This document shows, one piece after another, positions 1 through 11,876 of a DNA stretch of 64,000 nucleotides. A model generated the notes under the pieces. That model searched no databases. It was not told the DNA's origin and worked only from the letters and a program-made list of their open reading frames with translations. The stretch's first letter is position 1. The number at the start of each line of letters is the position of its first letter. The stretch spans positions 17,871,520-17,935,519 of the forward strand of contig CM034234.1 of NCBI GenBank assembly GCA_019916065.1. Reading direction: 5' to 3'. This DNA is from Vitellaria paradoxa. Lineage: Eukaryota; Streptophyta; Magnoliopsida; Ericales; Sapotaceae. The position numbers and the translations under genes were made by a program.

Positions 1-1430
1 TATTTACATATATGTGATATGAAAATATTTTGATAAATTGTTATGTAATCATTTTGTATGAACGTAATTAAATTTAGACTACATTTGGTGAATTCTGTCA
101 AACCAAACCACCAAAATATCACTACAAAAAATGGAGTTCACTGGAACTAGAAAGAATTGTAGAAGAGAATATGACAAAGCATATTCCATGAAAGTTTCTA
201 AAATTTTCTTTTAGCCCCAATAGTTTTTATATAATTACGATTTGACCCCAAATGTTTTATAAAATTTCAGTTTGACCCCAAACTTATTGAAAAATTACAA
301 ATTGGCCCCTAAAAGTTTTGGGTAATTACGTAGTGACTCCCAAAGTTTGGAATAAATATGAAGTGGCCCCAGGGCTTTTTGAAAATTACGATTTTGCCCC
401 TAAAGTTATGCAAAATTATAATTTTACCTCTGAAGTTGCAATTTAACAATTTATAGTTATGTGCATGGAAAATGTGTAATTGAGAATGCTCAATTTTGGA
501 ATGTTTGAGTGATTTATTTTATTAATAGAGAATGATTATGAAAGTAATGATGTGATGTTGTTAATTGATTCTAACGAACTGTTTTATTAAGATGATAATA
601 ATGGAGATAAAGGAAATGTGAACGATGTTGTGATTGTGGGGCTGTAGATACTGAAAAATAGGAAGGGTACAGATATTACCCTTGAATTGCAAAACCCTAA
701 ACCTGCGCAGGGGTTGGTATTCATGCCAGTAGGTTAGTAGCCTACAACGATGATAATTATCTGGCTACTCGTGGCCGTCGGGTCCGGACCCGTAAATGAC
801 GATATTGTATATTATCTACTCCATGACTGTGATGATTACGATGTGATGGTAAAAGAGATAAATGAAAGATAATAATTTGATCATTTTTGAGATGTATGTT
901 GATATATGTTTTGATGTTGAGATACGCAATGACTTGGAGTTTATGAGTTATTGATATGAAATTATTGGTAATCCGATTGTTGTGTGCATATCATATATGT
1001 TATTTATTATGCATTGTGAGCACACGTAGATTAGTGCTCACGTCCCTACAGATCCTTTTGCGTGTCATGAACCCGAGAATTTGGTGGGCTATTATTAGAG
1101 TTACTTTTTCGTTGTTGTAATATTATTCAGAACTATAATATTATTAATTTGGGGATTTATTTGATATGGTTGTAAAGGCTTTGAGGCCTAACTCCCGATT
1201 ATTTGTTGAAATTATAGTTGGAGCACTGTTGTCCGGTTACGCTGAGGTTTAGTTATTATTAATTACTTTTAGTGTAATCACAAAAATTATTATTATATAT
1301 TATGGATGTTTGCTCTAAGGTAGTGATGTGACTCTGATTAGGGTAATGGATATTTTAGCACACGTTATATATAACTTTTTCACTCACTCCCCGGGGTTTG
1401 AAACTCAGGGTGTTACAAAATAGAAGACGT
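1..1430. repeat. decayed LTR-retrotransposon-like sequence
   Basis: No coding frame of note. The stretch has the texture of a retrotransposon LTR or its flank: mixed composition, scattered stops, and an end near 1410-1420 reading GGGTGTTACA. The 18-base motif at 1020-1037 (GCACACGTAGATTAGTGC) recurs with two changes at 49087-49104, inside another LTR-like block, so the two are probably related repeats. Assignment to a superfamily is not possible from what is visible. Confidence 0.4.
205..445 (+). repeat. short degenerate tandem repeat, about 36-bp period
   Basis: Six or more imperfect units alternate a CCCC-containing phrase (of the type TTGACCCCAAA or TTGGCCCCTAAA) with an AAAATTACGATTT-like phrase. 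The phrases are spaced about 35-40 bases apart and too diverged to be recent. Such arrays are common beside plant LTR elements. No coding potential is seen. Confidence 0.5.
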
Positions 1431-3400
1431 ACGCAGACGTCTTGACATGGAGGCATAACCCTCGTATTTTTAAAATTTTCAGTTTATATAAATTTTGTAC
1501 CATCCACAATAAATTATGTTATTTCCCTATCTAATTGTTTAATTATGCAATATAATATTAGAATAAAAGGAAAATCACATTTGCACTCATATATTTTACA
1601 TTTAAATCAATTTTACGTAGATTTTTCTTTATATTTTTAATTGTGATAGTTAACCAATATAGTATTTCTTTAAAATTTATTAAGTAAAAATGCTATAGAA
1701 CGATCATGTATTATTTATACATAACATTTTCTGTTAGATTTATTTAACGATTATTGACAGAATAGTCAAATTAAAGCTTAAGCATATGTGCATAGAATTT
1801 ACTTTTATAGTTGGAAATAGACATGTCAAAGTAAAATTTGTGATAAAATATCATAACTTAAACTGCACTTATGATATAATATGTATAATACTTTATAGAT
1901 CTTGAGAGCATTTATAATTTTGAAACAACATATATTTTATTTTTCTAGAATACTATTTTCTTTTTCTTTTTTTTTTATTTGGTAAAATATCATGGTAATA
2001 ATTATATTATATTATATTATATTATTGATTATTTTAATTATAATAGTTAAAGTGGTTGTGGTTAATTAATTAGTGTAAATTTGAGTTTGAAATTATAAAA
2101 ATTTATATAAAAATTCAGCTTACTATCTTAAAAATATGACCTGTCATTAACAGTTAAGATTTACCATCAATATTAATTAATGGATAAGATCATTACAAAT
2201 TTAGAGAAGTTCTCTCTCTGAGTGTATGATTCAAATCAAAATAGAAAGTTTCGTTTTCGAGGTAAAGGAAGAGAAAACTCATGGTATTTTGAAATAATCA
2301 ACAAGAATTCCTGGTATTTTGAGATAATTTAATTTATATCTAGACTCGATGAATTAATTTTGGAGTTGTCGAGACGTAGTTTTTTAGCTTAGACCTTTTG
2401 TGTTAGTTTCAAAACATGCTTAAAAAAAATTTAAGCTTCAATCTTTTTAAGTTTCTTATATTGATTTATTTCTGTATTAATCTAAAATTTATATATTAAA
2501 TTTGTATATTAGTTTAATATTTTAGCCCAATTGAAAAAATTATATATATATATATTACATTTTACACATTTAAATTTGGTTTCTAAAATAGTACTTAATC
2601 AAAATTATGTTATTTTTTTATGATTGTAATAGTGAAATTTTAAAATTCATAAACATATTAATAAATACGCGTGTGTAATTATATTTCATGAATGAAAAAT
2701 GAAGATGGTAGACATGTGGATAAAAATATATATTTAAATAAGTAGTTAAATTAGTTAATATATCTCTTCATTTAAATTGTAAATAAAATCAATATAAGAT
2801 CCCCATTTTGGGAACATAGACTAGAGTTTAGCAATAATTTTGTAATTTAGGTTTTTGTGAAATCAATCAAAATTTAGGTTAAAGAACTTTAAATTTAATT
2901 ATAGAATTATTTGTTATTAACGTGTACTTGAAAGCATTTATAATTTACAATATATTTCTTTCAGCCTTTGGTGAGATGAAACATTAATTTTTTTACATTT
3001 AGGCCCTGTTTGACTTACAAAAATTTATCAAAATTTACTAAATTTGAACTACTTTTTGTATTTTCTTTTAGTTAAAATTTAACATTTATCACCTTTATAT
3101 TACATCTTTTCATTTTTATTATATTTTTTGATCAAAATTTGATCAACCAAACGAACCCTTTAGCTGGCACTTGTGAAAAAAATTTCTTAACTTCGTCCGC
3201 ACTTCAACTATTTTTTTGTTAGCCAGCATGATAAGGTCGAAAATCTCATTTTAAGTGTCATTTGTTTTAATAAATATAGTTACTTATATTTATTAAAAAA
3301 TATTTTTTAAAATATGATTGAAAATAGTTTTTTAAAAAATGTTTTTACATTAAAACAAAAGGACACTTTTTCATTTCGTTCGGTTGAGACGAATTTGTCT
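1431..3400. other. AT-rich intergenic sequence without a supported gene
   Basis: This is long AT-rich sequence with homopolymer runs and a short (ATATT)n stretch near 2008-2026. No open frame has coding character. Around 3001-3165 the ends (GGCCCTGTTTGA on the left, CCAAACGAACCC on the right) look like a hAT-type MITE, but no target duplication could be fixed. Otherwise nothing is recognised. Confidence 0.5.
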
Positions 3401-3409
3401 TTTTTTTTA

Positions 3410-3640
3410 GGGTAAATTACATCTAGACCCCCTGAACATTTGTGAAATTACACATGGATCCCCTCGACATTTCAAAATTACATTAACCTCCCTTATTTTA
3501 AAATGTTTGTAACACTTAAACCCTTTCGTTAACTTTGTCACTAACTCCGTTAAAAATTTATTAAAAAGACAAATTTACCCTCAATTAATTAATTATAAAT
3601 AAAACATAATAAAAATATATGCACATATAAACAATCTGTA

Positions 3641-3700
<60 letters not shown>

Positions 3701-4285
3701 GAAATATGCAAAATCTAGTTTTCTTCTTCGGTGGTAAAGGAGACTCCATCGACAAATTTGAAGAGTTCGAAGGAGATTCAAATAACCCGGATCGTGATTT
3801 CGATTTCGAACCCATTTTGATTTCGATTTCGAAGGAGATGAACCTTCAGATCTGAAGATTTCGATTTCGAACCCATCTCCAACTCCTCCAAAAATATGCA
3901 AAATCTGGTTTTCTTTTTCGGTGGTGAAGGAGACTCCATCAACAAATTTGAAGAGTTCGAAGGAGATTCAAATGACCTGGATCGTGATTTCGATTTCGAA
4001 CCCATTTCGATTTTGATTTTGAAGGAGATGAACCTTCGATCTGAAGATTTTTGTTTCGAACCCATCTCCTACTCTTCCCTTGCCTTGTCGATTCAAGCCA
4101 CGGTCCATATATATATATATATATATACAACTTCGATCTCCTTTCATTAATTCAATTTCTTTCTAATAGTTGAAATTAACTGGTTTTAGAGTTTTCTTCC
4201 CATCTGTTAATTTATAAAGTTCAACTGTTCAAGCTATAGACTGGTAAATTTTTCTTTCCCCTTCGATTGCTGACTGCAGAAAACT

Positions 4286-4334
<49 letters not shown>

Positions 4335-4704
4335 ACGCATAGAGAGAGATAGATGGTATGAGTTTATGAATTTTCGTTCATGACTTCAATCCATTGAATA
4401 AAGTTTTGTTGAGATGTGAATTAATTTTGAGATTCTGTGGTTCAATTTCTAAGTGTAGCAATTTTGGGTATTGAGGGTTTAAGTCGAAGAACCACAGTGA
4501 GGAATAGTTGGGGGTAAAATAGGTATATTAAAAAAATTTGTTGGCTGACGTCATCATCTTAACAAAAAACCTAACGGCACATTAACGGAATTGGGTATTT
4601 GTTACAAACATTTCAAAATAAGGGAGGCTAATGTAATTTTGAAATGTCGAGGGGATCCATGTGTAATTATGCTAATGTTTAAGGGGTCTAAGTGTAATTT
4701 ACCC
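3410..4704. mobile_element. non-autonomous Mutator-like element (MULE) with 104-bp TIRs
   Basis: The element starts GGGTAAATTACA and ends TGTAATTTACCC. The first 104 bases (3410-3513) match the reverse complement of the last 104 (4601-4704), with roughly a dozen mismatches. It is flanked on both sides by the same 9 bases, eight T and one A (3401-3409 and 4705-4713). Long terminal inverted repeats plus a 9-bp duplication are the hallmark of Mutator-like elements. No transposase frame remains; the inside holds a 190-bp tandem duplication and (TA)n tracts. The duplication is low in complexity, so its weight is limited, but it falls exactly at the TIR boundaries. Confidence 0.75.
3703..4080. repeat. 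190-bp tandem duplication inside the MULE
   Basis: Two head-to-tail copies (3703-3892 and 3893-about 4080) share nearly all bases. They carry repeated GATTTCGATTTCGAACCCAT blocks and are open in several frames. The minus-strand translation is repetitive (NGFEIEI-like) and matches no family I know. This may be internal element sequence or a captured, decayed gene piece; no function is claimed. Confidence 0.6.
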
Positions 4705-4713
4705 TTTTTTTTA

Positions 4714-5910
4714 TTAGATACAATCCAGCACCTAAACCGATTTTTTATTAATTTTATATTAAATTTGGGCTATATTTCCTAATACTTTTGAATTTATGTA
4801 ATTTAACGATACATATGTATAATGTTAATGTGTCATTTACTCTCAATGCCAGTTTGGGAAAAATAACTAGAAATTTTAGGGAGAGTTGTTAAAAAGCTTA
4901 GCTTATAAGCTACTTAATTTTTTGACTTTTTAAGGTATTATTTGATTTAATTTTTTATTTTTTATTTTTATTTTGTGACTTAAAAATTTCAAAAACAAAG
5001 AAATAGAAAATACGCTATTTTCCTTATTTTGAAAATTTCCTTATTTAAGATTAAAAACCCATTTGTTTTTTTTTTTTAAACAAATTTTGAAAACACAAGT
5101 AATCAAATAAGTTTTGAATTATTTTCCTTATTTTTAAAAGTACAAAATGAAAAATGAATTCAAAACAAAAAATAAAAAATAAAAACAAAAAATAAAAAAA
5201 TAAACCAAATGACACCTAAAATGATTAAATTTACGCTCTCATGTTTTAAACTTTTTTCAAATTATAAAGAATAAAAATATTAAATTAACAAAAAGATAAA
5301 AAGATAACTACTAAAAAATTAATTTTTATGTGTTAAAAATAATTTTTGGTAGTTAGCAAAAAAACTTTTTTTTCCCAAACTGTTCTTGGCTTTGTTTGGA
5401 TTCAAAAAAACTACCACATTTTCTTAGTAACCTTTTTTTTCCGGTCTTATACGACCTTTTTTTAATCAAAATATGAATTTTTTTTTTTAGAAATTATAAC
5501 TTTTAAATATATTAATTTTATTCATAAAAAATTAAAAAATTCACATCTAATTGAGTAAAAGTTAAAAAAATAAAAAAAATTTAATTTTTCATTTTTTTAA
5601 CCAGACAGATAACTTTTACTAAAACGGACACATTTTTTTTTATTTTTTTTATAAATGTAATTAACATACCTAAAACTATAACTTCTTAAAAAACAGAAAC
5701 TAAATTTTAATTAAAAAAATTACCAGAAAAGTTTTCGAACTTTTTTAAATCCAAACTAACCAATCGAACCAGATCAAATATTTGAAGGTTAAAAAAAAAA
5801 AAAAAAAAAAACAACCACGGCTAGCTTCCAGCTGTCATGTGGCCCTACCACACACAGCAAATACAGGATTAGAACTCCACCCTCATCCATTAACGGACTA
5901 AAGCGGGAGA
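4714..5910. other. AT-rich intergenic region upstream of PPD6
   Basis: AT-rich sequence with many short A and T runs, including about 21 A at 5791-5811. Phrases such as TTTGTTTGGATTC (near 5392) and AATCCAAACTAACC (near 5750) are inverted relative to each other and suggest an old hAT-type MITE. From about 5815 the composition becomes balanced as the PPD6 promoter begins. No gene is seen. Confidence 0.5.
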
Positions 5911-5914
5911 GCCG

Positions 5915-5936
5915 ACAATATCTCTCTCTCTCTCTA
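5915..5936 (+). promoter_or_regulatory. CT-rich Y-patch just before the PPD6 start
   Basis: A run of TCTCTC repeats lies directly before the PPD6 ATG. Pyrimidine patches of this kind are common in plant core promoters and 5' leaders. No clear TATA box is seen within 100 bases upstream. The functional assignment is by analogy. Confidence 0.35.
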
Positions 5937-5939
5937 ACA

Positions 5940-6291
5940 ATGGCGACTGCAGCATCTGTGGCCTCCATTGTCTCAGTCTCTAAAGCTTCTTATTCAACTC
6001 CAAAACCTCCCATTTCTCACCCACCTTATGCCGCCACCACCATCATTGTGAAAACCCATCAGAATCTCAAGCAAACCCATTCAATGAGGAGAGAGTTCCT
6101 TAAAGGAGTAGCTTTAATACCACTCACTCTGCTCTCACCATCCCCTTCCCAAGCTCGCGAGGTTGAGGTCGGTTCCTACCTTCCCCCATCGCCCTCTGAT
6201 CCTTCTTTCGTCCTCTTCCAGGCCACTCCCAAAGACACTCCAGCTCTTCGGGCAGGTAATCTATATTCTCTCTCTCTCCCTCCCTCCCCCC

Positions 6292-6329
<38 letters not shown>

Positions 6330-9300
6330 TTACCTTTCTTGGATTGATAGAAAATCCCTAATACATGAAAGTTTTGTTGGATTAGAGAACTTGAAAATAA
6401 AATATTTTCCTGTTTTAATTAATTTATCAAATTGTGTGCTTCAAAAATAAAATCTCTGTCTTGGGGATCGAGGCCTTGTTAGCCAAAAAAATGCAGAAAG
6501 CAAGTTAATAATTTTCTCCTGAGCATCCATGTAGCGTGGTATATAAACATGTATAATAATTTTCTCATCTTGTGGATTTGCCTTAGTTGTTTCGATAAGC
6601 ATGTCGTTAATTGTAAAATGATGTGTTGTTTTGAATTGGGTTGGGTCTGGGCTTGCTTGTAATGAATCCTACCTAGATACAATCATGCACACAAATTACG
6701 CAGAACGAATTAGGAGTGCTTTGGGATGGATTGATAACTTTTGTGTACTGGGCAAAACTATGATGAGGTGCAAGTCGATGAGACTTAAGATCTGATTTGA
6801 GCTTTAGTTGTTTCAGGAGGTACAATACCTTTCTTACATAGTTTCATGTTTGGGACTGATGGTACAACACGAATTACATGTTCGTTGGATCTCCAGCTTC
6901 AGAGTGTTCAACTATCTCATTACCCTTCTAAAGAAGAAAACTTAAAATAAATAAATAAATAAAAATAAAGAGCATGAAGTTGAAAAAAGAATAATGATTT
7001 TGTCAGTAGACACTAGTTAATTATTCACATGCGTGTGTTTGACTGCTCAAGTGAACCACTAGTATCCAGTGACAGTCCAAGCTGTTTCAGTATGATGGTC
7101 TCATGAAATCAGATCATCCTCCTTTTTACATGGGAGTTTGATGTTAGGACCATTACATTGAACAATGTTGGGATTTTAGTCCAAGAAAAGCATAACGTTG
7201 GGGGTTAGGTAATTTGAGGGTTAGGACCAAACATAGTTTTGGTGAATAAATAAGTGCCATTATTCACATTTGAGTCATACCGACCTCATATTGCTCTTGA
7301 ACTAAAGAAAATACTGCCTGCATCTTGCATGTTCCTAGACTCTTGTTGAGAACATGGTTCCTCGCTTTCTTGCTTTACACATTGTTGTTGGAGAGCAAGC
7401 TCATCACTGCTTTCTTGATTATTAAAAAAATCACGTTATTGACCTTCTCTGGCAACTCTATTGGCCTTGGTTTGGAAGTATCATTTTTATTATCTCGTCT
7501 ACTTGTTGCTCGCTAATTTACTTACTAAATGAGTTGATTAGCTTAATTTTCATATCATTTGGTGCTCTATTCATCCTTTTTATATAGTTGGCTGTTATCT
7601 GTCTAATGTTTCAATTAATTTTTTTATTATTTTCCAAATTAATAATTCAAAATGTTTGATTTGTTGCTAATGTTAAATTTTAATTATTTTTTTAGCGAAC
7701 AATGAGGCGTGTGCTTGTGTTTGCACCTCGTTTCCAAGCTCTTTTTTTCCCTCCTTTGTGGCTTCTTTTAGAAAACAAGATGCTTTTTAATTAATTATTT
7801 ATCTCCCTCTCTTTTTATTATTTTATTTTATATTATCCAGTTTCTCTTTTTCTCTCTCCCTCCCTCTTTTCCAAAACACAATTTCAATATTTTGAAATCC
7901 TGAACCTTTTTTTTTTTGGGGGGGGGGGGGGGCGCTATATATAAAAAGGGAATTGACATGTGTGTTTATAGTGGTCTATGCTTGTGTTCACAACTCATGC
8001 TTTCTCAGTTTTTTTTTTTCTTTTTTTTATCATCTTGTTTTTCGGCTCTTTATTTTTTTTAAGGAAATCAAATGCTTTTTTTTTAGCAAATCAAATGCTT
8101 TTTTATTATTTTATTTCATATTTATCAAATTTTCTTCCCTCTCTTTCTCTCTTGCATCTCTATATCTCTCACTTTAGACAACAACTTTTAATTTTTTGAA
8201 AATTTATTTTATTTTTTATTGAAAGTTGAAAATTTAAACCAATTTTCAATTAAGTTTTGTTTGTATCAAAAATTTGTCAAGTGAAAATAAAATGAGTAGG
8301 GAGTTAAAATTCCTTCTCTTGTTTAGGTTGTGATAGAAAATGCAGTGGAAAATGTATGAAATTTAGAAATTAAAATTAAAAATTAATTAAAATAAAAAAA
8401 CTAGTATATTGATAAATGCATTCTATTTTATTATATTTTTTAATCCATTCAGATAAGGTCATGAATTTAGGATTTTATGTTTCCTTCTTTTTTTCTTTAT
8501 CTTTACACTTTTCTTTTCTTTCACCAAATTCTCACTCCAAATACACCCTTAACAAAATTTTATTCTCTCCCTTAGATGCAAGCCCGTGCCTGGGGGGGCA
8601 ATCTTTACTAGTGTTAAGAAAAATTCCAATCTAGTTGCTTGCAGGAAATGTGCAGCCATACCAGTTCGTCCTTCCTCCAACTTGGAAACAGGCACGCGTA
8701 GCCAACATACTCTCTGGAAATTACTGTCAACCCAAGTGTGCAGAGCCGTGGGTGGAAGTCAAGTTTGAAGACGAAAATCAGGGGAAAATCCAGGTGGTGG
8801 CTTCTCCTTTGATACGGCTGACCAACAAACCCAATGCAACGATCGAAGATATTGGAAGTCCTGAGAAGGTCATTGCTTCCCTTGGACCTTTTGTCACTGG
8901 CAGCACATACGATTCAGATGAACTGCTTGAAACTTCAGTTGAGAAGCAGGGTGATCAAACGGTACGTATTTTTCGAAAAGTATTTATTTTGTAGTATTTA
9001 CCTCTTAATTCAACCTTGGTGTATTTTTATAGTATAACATAAACATAGTAGGGAAAATTTTATCATGTTTATAACATTCAACATAGATTTTAAAAGAACG
9101 AAACCATCTTCTTAGTTTGCTTTATGCTGTGCATATATAAGAATAGATTTTAAAAGAACAAAACCATATTCTTAGTTTGCTTTATGTTGTGCATATATAA
9201 GATCTACTATATAAATATATATATATATATTGGCACCCCAAAAGCATGAGACATTATCATGAGTTTTGAGTTTCTAAAGTTCAAATTGTATCTCTCAATC

Positions 9301-10272
9301 ATCCTTAATAACGACAATGCCCAAGTTTCTCAATGATTCTAGAGAAAGGAAAGCTAAGATTATTTATCTATTGCCATTTCATCAGAACATTTAATGTGGG
9401 GATGTTTAGAATGTTCAATTTGCTTCTTGTTGATGCCTATGGGCTTTGTTGGGGTAAATGCAGGTGATTTGAAAAATAAATTTTATAGCACCATTATGGC
9501 TAGATTGGTTTGGTTTGTTTAGCATTCATTTTCACGTCCATAAAAGTTTGTACTTTAATAGACCCCTTCTTCAAAGAAAGTGAATTATAATTTATCCTAT
9601 ATATTCTAGTTTAAAATTCAACAGATAACTCACTCATGATTTGGATTAAAATGCGAAACTAACCAAATCTGTCAAATTTAATTGAATTTGTGTCTCATGA
9701 GTTAAAAATTGATAAAGTACATGTTTACCCATTTTATGTGAAATAGACTCGATACAAAATTTATAGTAAAATTTGCTCTTTTTTTTTTTTTTTTTTGGGT
9801 TTTTTTTCAAAGATGTTCTTTGTACAATTATAATTACATATGATGAGTTTTCACGGCACGTGATATACAATTACACAAATCTAGTTGATCTTAATCACAG
9901 GGAGTTGTGTTTTGACTTTTAAACTAGATAAGGCCGTGTGTTGGTTTCTAAACAATGGAGTTGTCTCTTTTTGGGCAAAACCCAAACGGGGTAAAAGTAT
10001 AATTACTCTTAAAAACTTATTCCGTTAATTAATTAAATGGTATGGTTGTAAATTTTTTTTATTATTTTTTTTCCTTTTGATTGTGGGGTGTGTGTATGCA
10101 GTACTATAGGTATGTTCTGGAGACTCCATATGCTTTGACAGGAACTCACAATCTTGCCAAGGCAACAGCAAAAGGAAGCACTGTTGTCTTGATTGTGGCC
10201 AGTGCCAACGACACACAGTGGCAGACATCCCAGAAAGCACTCAAAGCTATACTTGATTCATTCCAATTGTAA
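5940..10272 (+). CDS. PPD6: PsbP domain-containing protein 6-like, thylakoid lumen
   Basis: Three exons join in frame: 5940-6255, 8645-8961 and 10102-10272, with GT-AG introns of 2389 and 1140 bp, giving 267 aa (the Arabidopsis PPD6 family member is about 262). The N-terminus is rich in Ser/Ala/Thr without acids, as in chloroplast transit peptides. It is followed by a twin-arginine signal (RREF, residues 50-53), a hydrophobic stretch and a likely cut after SQA (about residue 72), so the protein should enter the thylakoid lumen by the Tat route. The mature part is a PsbP/Mog1-type fold. The pair Cys133/Cys137 (NYCQPKC) fits the disulfide reported for PPD6. PsbP-domain proteins act around photosystem assembly; the exact role of PPD6 is not settled. 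Both introns carry repeats. The gene is divergent in orientation from none of its neighbours: the bZIP gene is tail-to-tail with it. Confidence 0.9.
6256..8644 (+). other. PPD6 intron 1
   Basis: This intron is bounded by GT at 6256 and AG at 8643-8644. It starts with (CT)n and (TA)n tracts, then mixed sequence, then a T-rich second half. At 7907-7932 eleven T are followed by fifteen G, an abrupt homopolymer switch. No coding frame with family resemblance is seen. The short phase-correct exons on each side and the length of the joined protein support removal of the whole stretch. Confidence 0.75.
9083..9202 (+). repeat. 60-bp tandem duplication in PPD6 intron 2
   Basis: The unit 9083-9142 is repeated at 9143-9202 with only a few changes. 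Each unit begins ATAGATTTTAAAAGAAC and ends with GCATATATAAGA-like sequence. It is non-coding. Confidence 0.8.
9582..10007. mobile_element. fold-back MITE-like element in PPD6 intron 2
   Basis: The ends are inverted relative to each other: the left carries TTCTAGTTTAAAATTC and AATTATAATTTATCC, the right carries GACTTTTAAACTAGATAA and GGGGTAAAAGTATAATTA. The same arrangement of phrases is found at 12450-12920 in the neighbouring bZIP gene, so both belong to one family. No target duplication could be fixed and there is no protein. Confidence 0.5.
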
Positions 10273-10423
10273 TTCCTTTTTATTATTATTATTTTTTCAA
10301 AACTAGAAAGTGCATAGATAAATTCAGTTGGTCTACTATCCATATTTCCATGCATTCAAGAGACCTATCATTGTCTAGTTTTTGTTTGACTCTTGAAATT
10401 TTACAGTTTCGAAATGTCCGGAA

Positions 10424-10569
10424 ATTTTATTCTCCTCAAAACGATACATGCAAGCTATAATGCATTTGAATTTTAACAGAAATGTTTTTCTACTAGATTT
10501 TATTCTCCTCAAAATGATACATGCAAGCTATAATGCATTTGAATTTTAACAGAAATGTTTTTCTACTAG
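10424..10569 (+). repeat. 73-bp near-perfect tandem duplication, PPD6 3' region
   Basis: Unit 10424-10496 is repeated at 10497-10569 with about one base changed, so the duplication is recent. Each unit contains CTCCTCAAAA, GATACATGCAAGC and TTTTTCTACTAG. It starts about 150 bases after the PPD6 stop and probably lies in its 3' UTR or just beyond. Confidence 0.85.
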
Positions 10570-11420
10570 ATTTTCTTTTATTTATTCTTTTTTAGCCAAT
10601 GTGTAAGAATGATATGTCAATGGTACTTGCGTACTACAAATGAATCTATGTGGGTTTTGTTATTTAACATTGTTTACTCACGAGAGTTAGGTCCAGTCCA
10701 ATATTTTAATTTGGGATTTTCTTATTGGATATAGACTTTAAGCGATTACTTAAATTACCTAATACTTGATCCTGAGAGGCACATTAGTTCTCTTTTCTTG
10801 TAAAAAAAAAAAAATTAGTAGCACAGCGCTACTCGAATTTTAATGCTCCAATTGAAATTATTTTTCATGCACCGACTGCAGATTCTTCAATCTTGATGAT
10901 TAGGATTTCATACAAGGCGTGTCTTTATTTAGTTTGATGATAAAGATTTAATATGACCCGTGTTTGTATTTAATTTTATTTGTTGTATTATGTAAGTGTA
11001 ATGACATGATATCAGTGCTATACTGATATGGTTTTCTTCCCAATCTGGGCCATTGCTGCATTAATTTGTGGTTGGCGGCGCGTAAAAATGCCTTGGTTGT
11101 TTCCATGGAGTGCTTTCGAAGGAAACTAGAATGGGGGAATTAATCATTATTTGATTTGTTTGGATTGTTTGTGAAGGAATGGTAAGTTAATAAAAGAAAC
11201 TGGAGAGTTGGTTTCCATTTGATTGTTTCAATTCTTTTTAAAATGATGAGGAAGCTCAGAACAACTGAAGTGGACCTTTCCAATTTCAAGTTTATGCATA
11301 TTAGTCTGTTAAATTATACGTGGCACTTTACTCTCATTATCTATTCTATTATAACCTTTCATCTTTTCATTACCACCTTAATCTTTATATAATTCAACAT
11401 TTTCTTTCTTTACTCTAATT

Positions 11421-11585
11421 CTGAGAATTAGCTCAACTGATAAAATCTTGAATTTACTTTTTAATGGTCACTAATTCAAGTTTCCTTGTGACCACATGAC
11501 CATTAGAGATTCATCCGATTATTAATTTCAGAATTCTCAGAGCTTAGTTGAGGTACACGCAAATCTAAGCCAAACAACCTAAGAT
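11421..11585 (+). mobile_element. diverged tRNA-derived SINE-like repeat
   Basis: It has a tRNA-like A box (TTAGCTCAACTGATAA, near 11430) and a weak B box (AATTCAAGTTTCC, near 11472). The downstream part contains GAGATTCATCCGATTATTAA, and the tail resembles TTAGTTGAGGTACACGCAA. The same tail, in reverse orientation, recurs near 61.9 and 63.9 kb. No clean target duplication is seen, so this is an old copy. Confidence 0.5.
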
Positions 11586-11876
11586 AGCCCCACACTTCAT
11601 TACCTCCACTCCCCGAGTAACTCAACATTTTCCTTCCTTGCTTCCCCTACACCACTTCCTTCCCCTACACCAGTAAAAGAAATTCCCATTCTAATCCCTT
11701 GACATAGAAACATTCGAATTTCAAGAAATCCCCATTCTAATCCCATTCCCGTTCTCAGTCCCATTGACAACCAAATATAACATTTAAGCTCTTATTCCCG
11801 TTCCATTCCTAAATATATTTACACATACCAATAACCAGTGGAAGAAATTTCCATTCTAATCCCTCAACATTAAGTC

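Larger units (their letters stand above)
10273..11876. other. interval between the PPD6 and bZIP stop codons
   Basis: PPD6 and the bZIP gene are convergent, so this 1.6-kb stretch holds both 3' UTRs. It contains the 73-bp duplication at 10424-10569 and a SINE-like repeat at about 11421-11585. A run of A at 10802-10813 and AATAAA-like words occur, but cleavage sites cannot be placed. No further gene is seen. Confidence 0.5.

Noticed and set aside
3585..4150. Several overlapping open frames within the MULE
   Set aside because: They arise from the tandem repeat and (TA)n tracts; the translations are repetitive and start or end in microsatellites.
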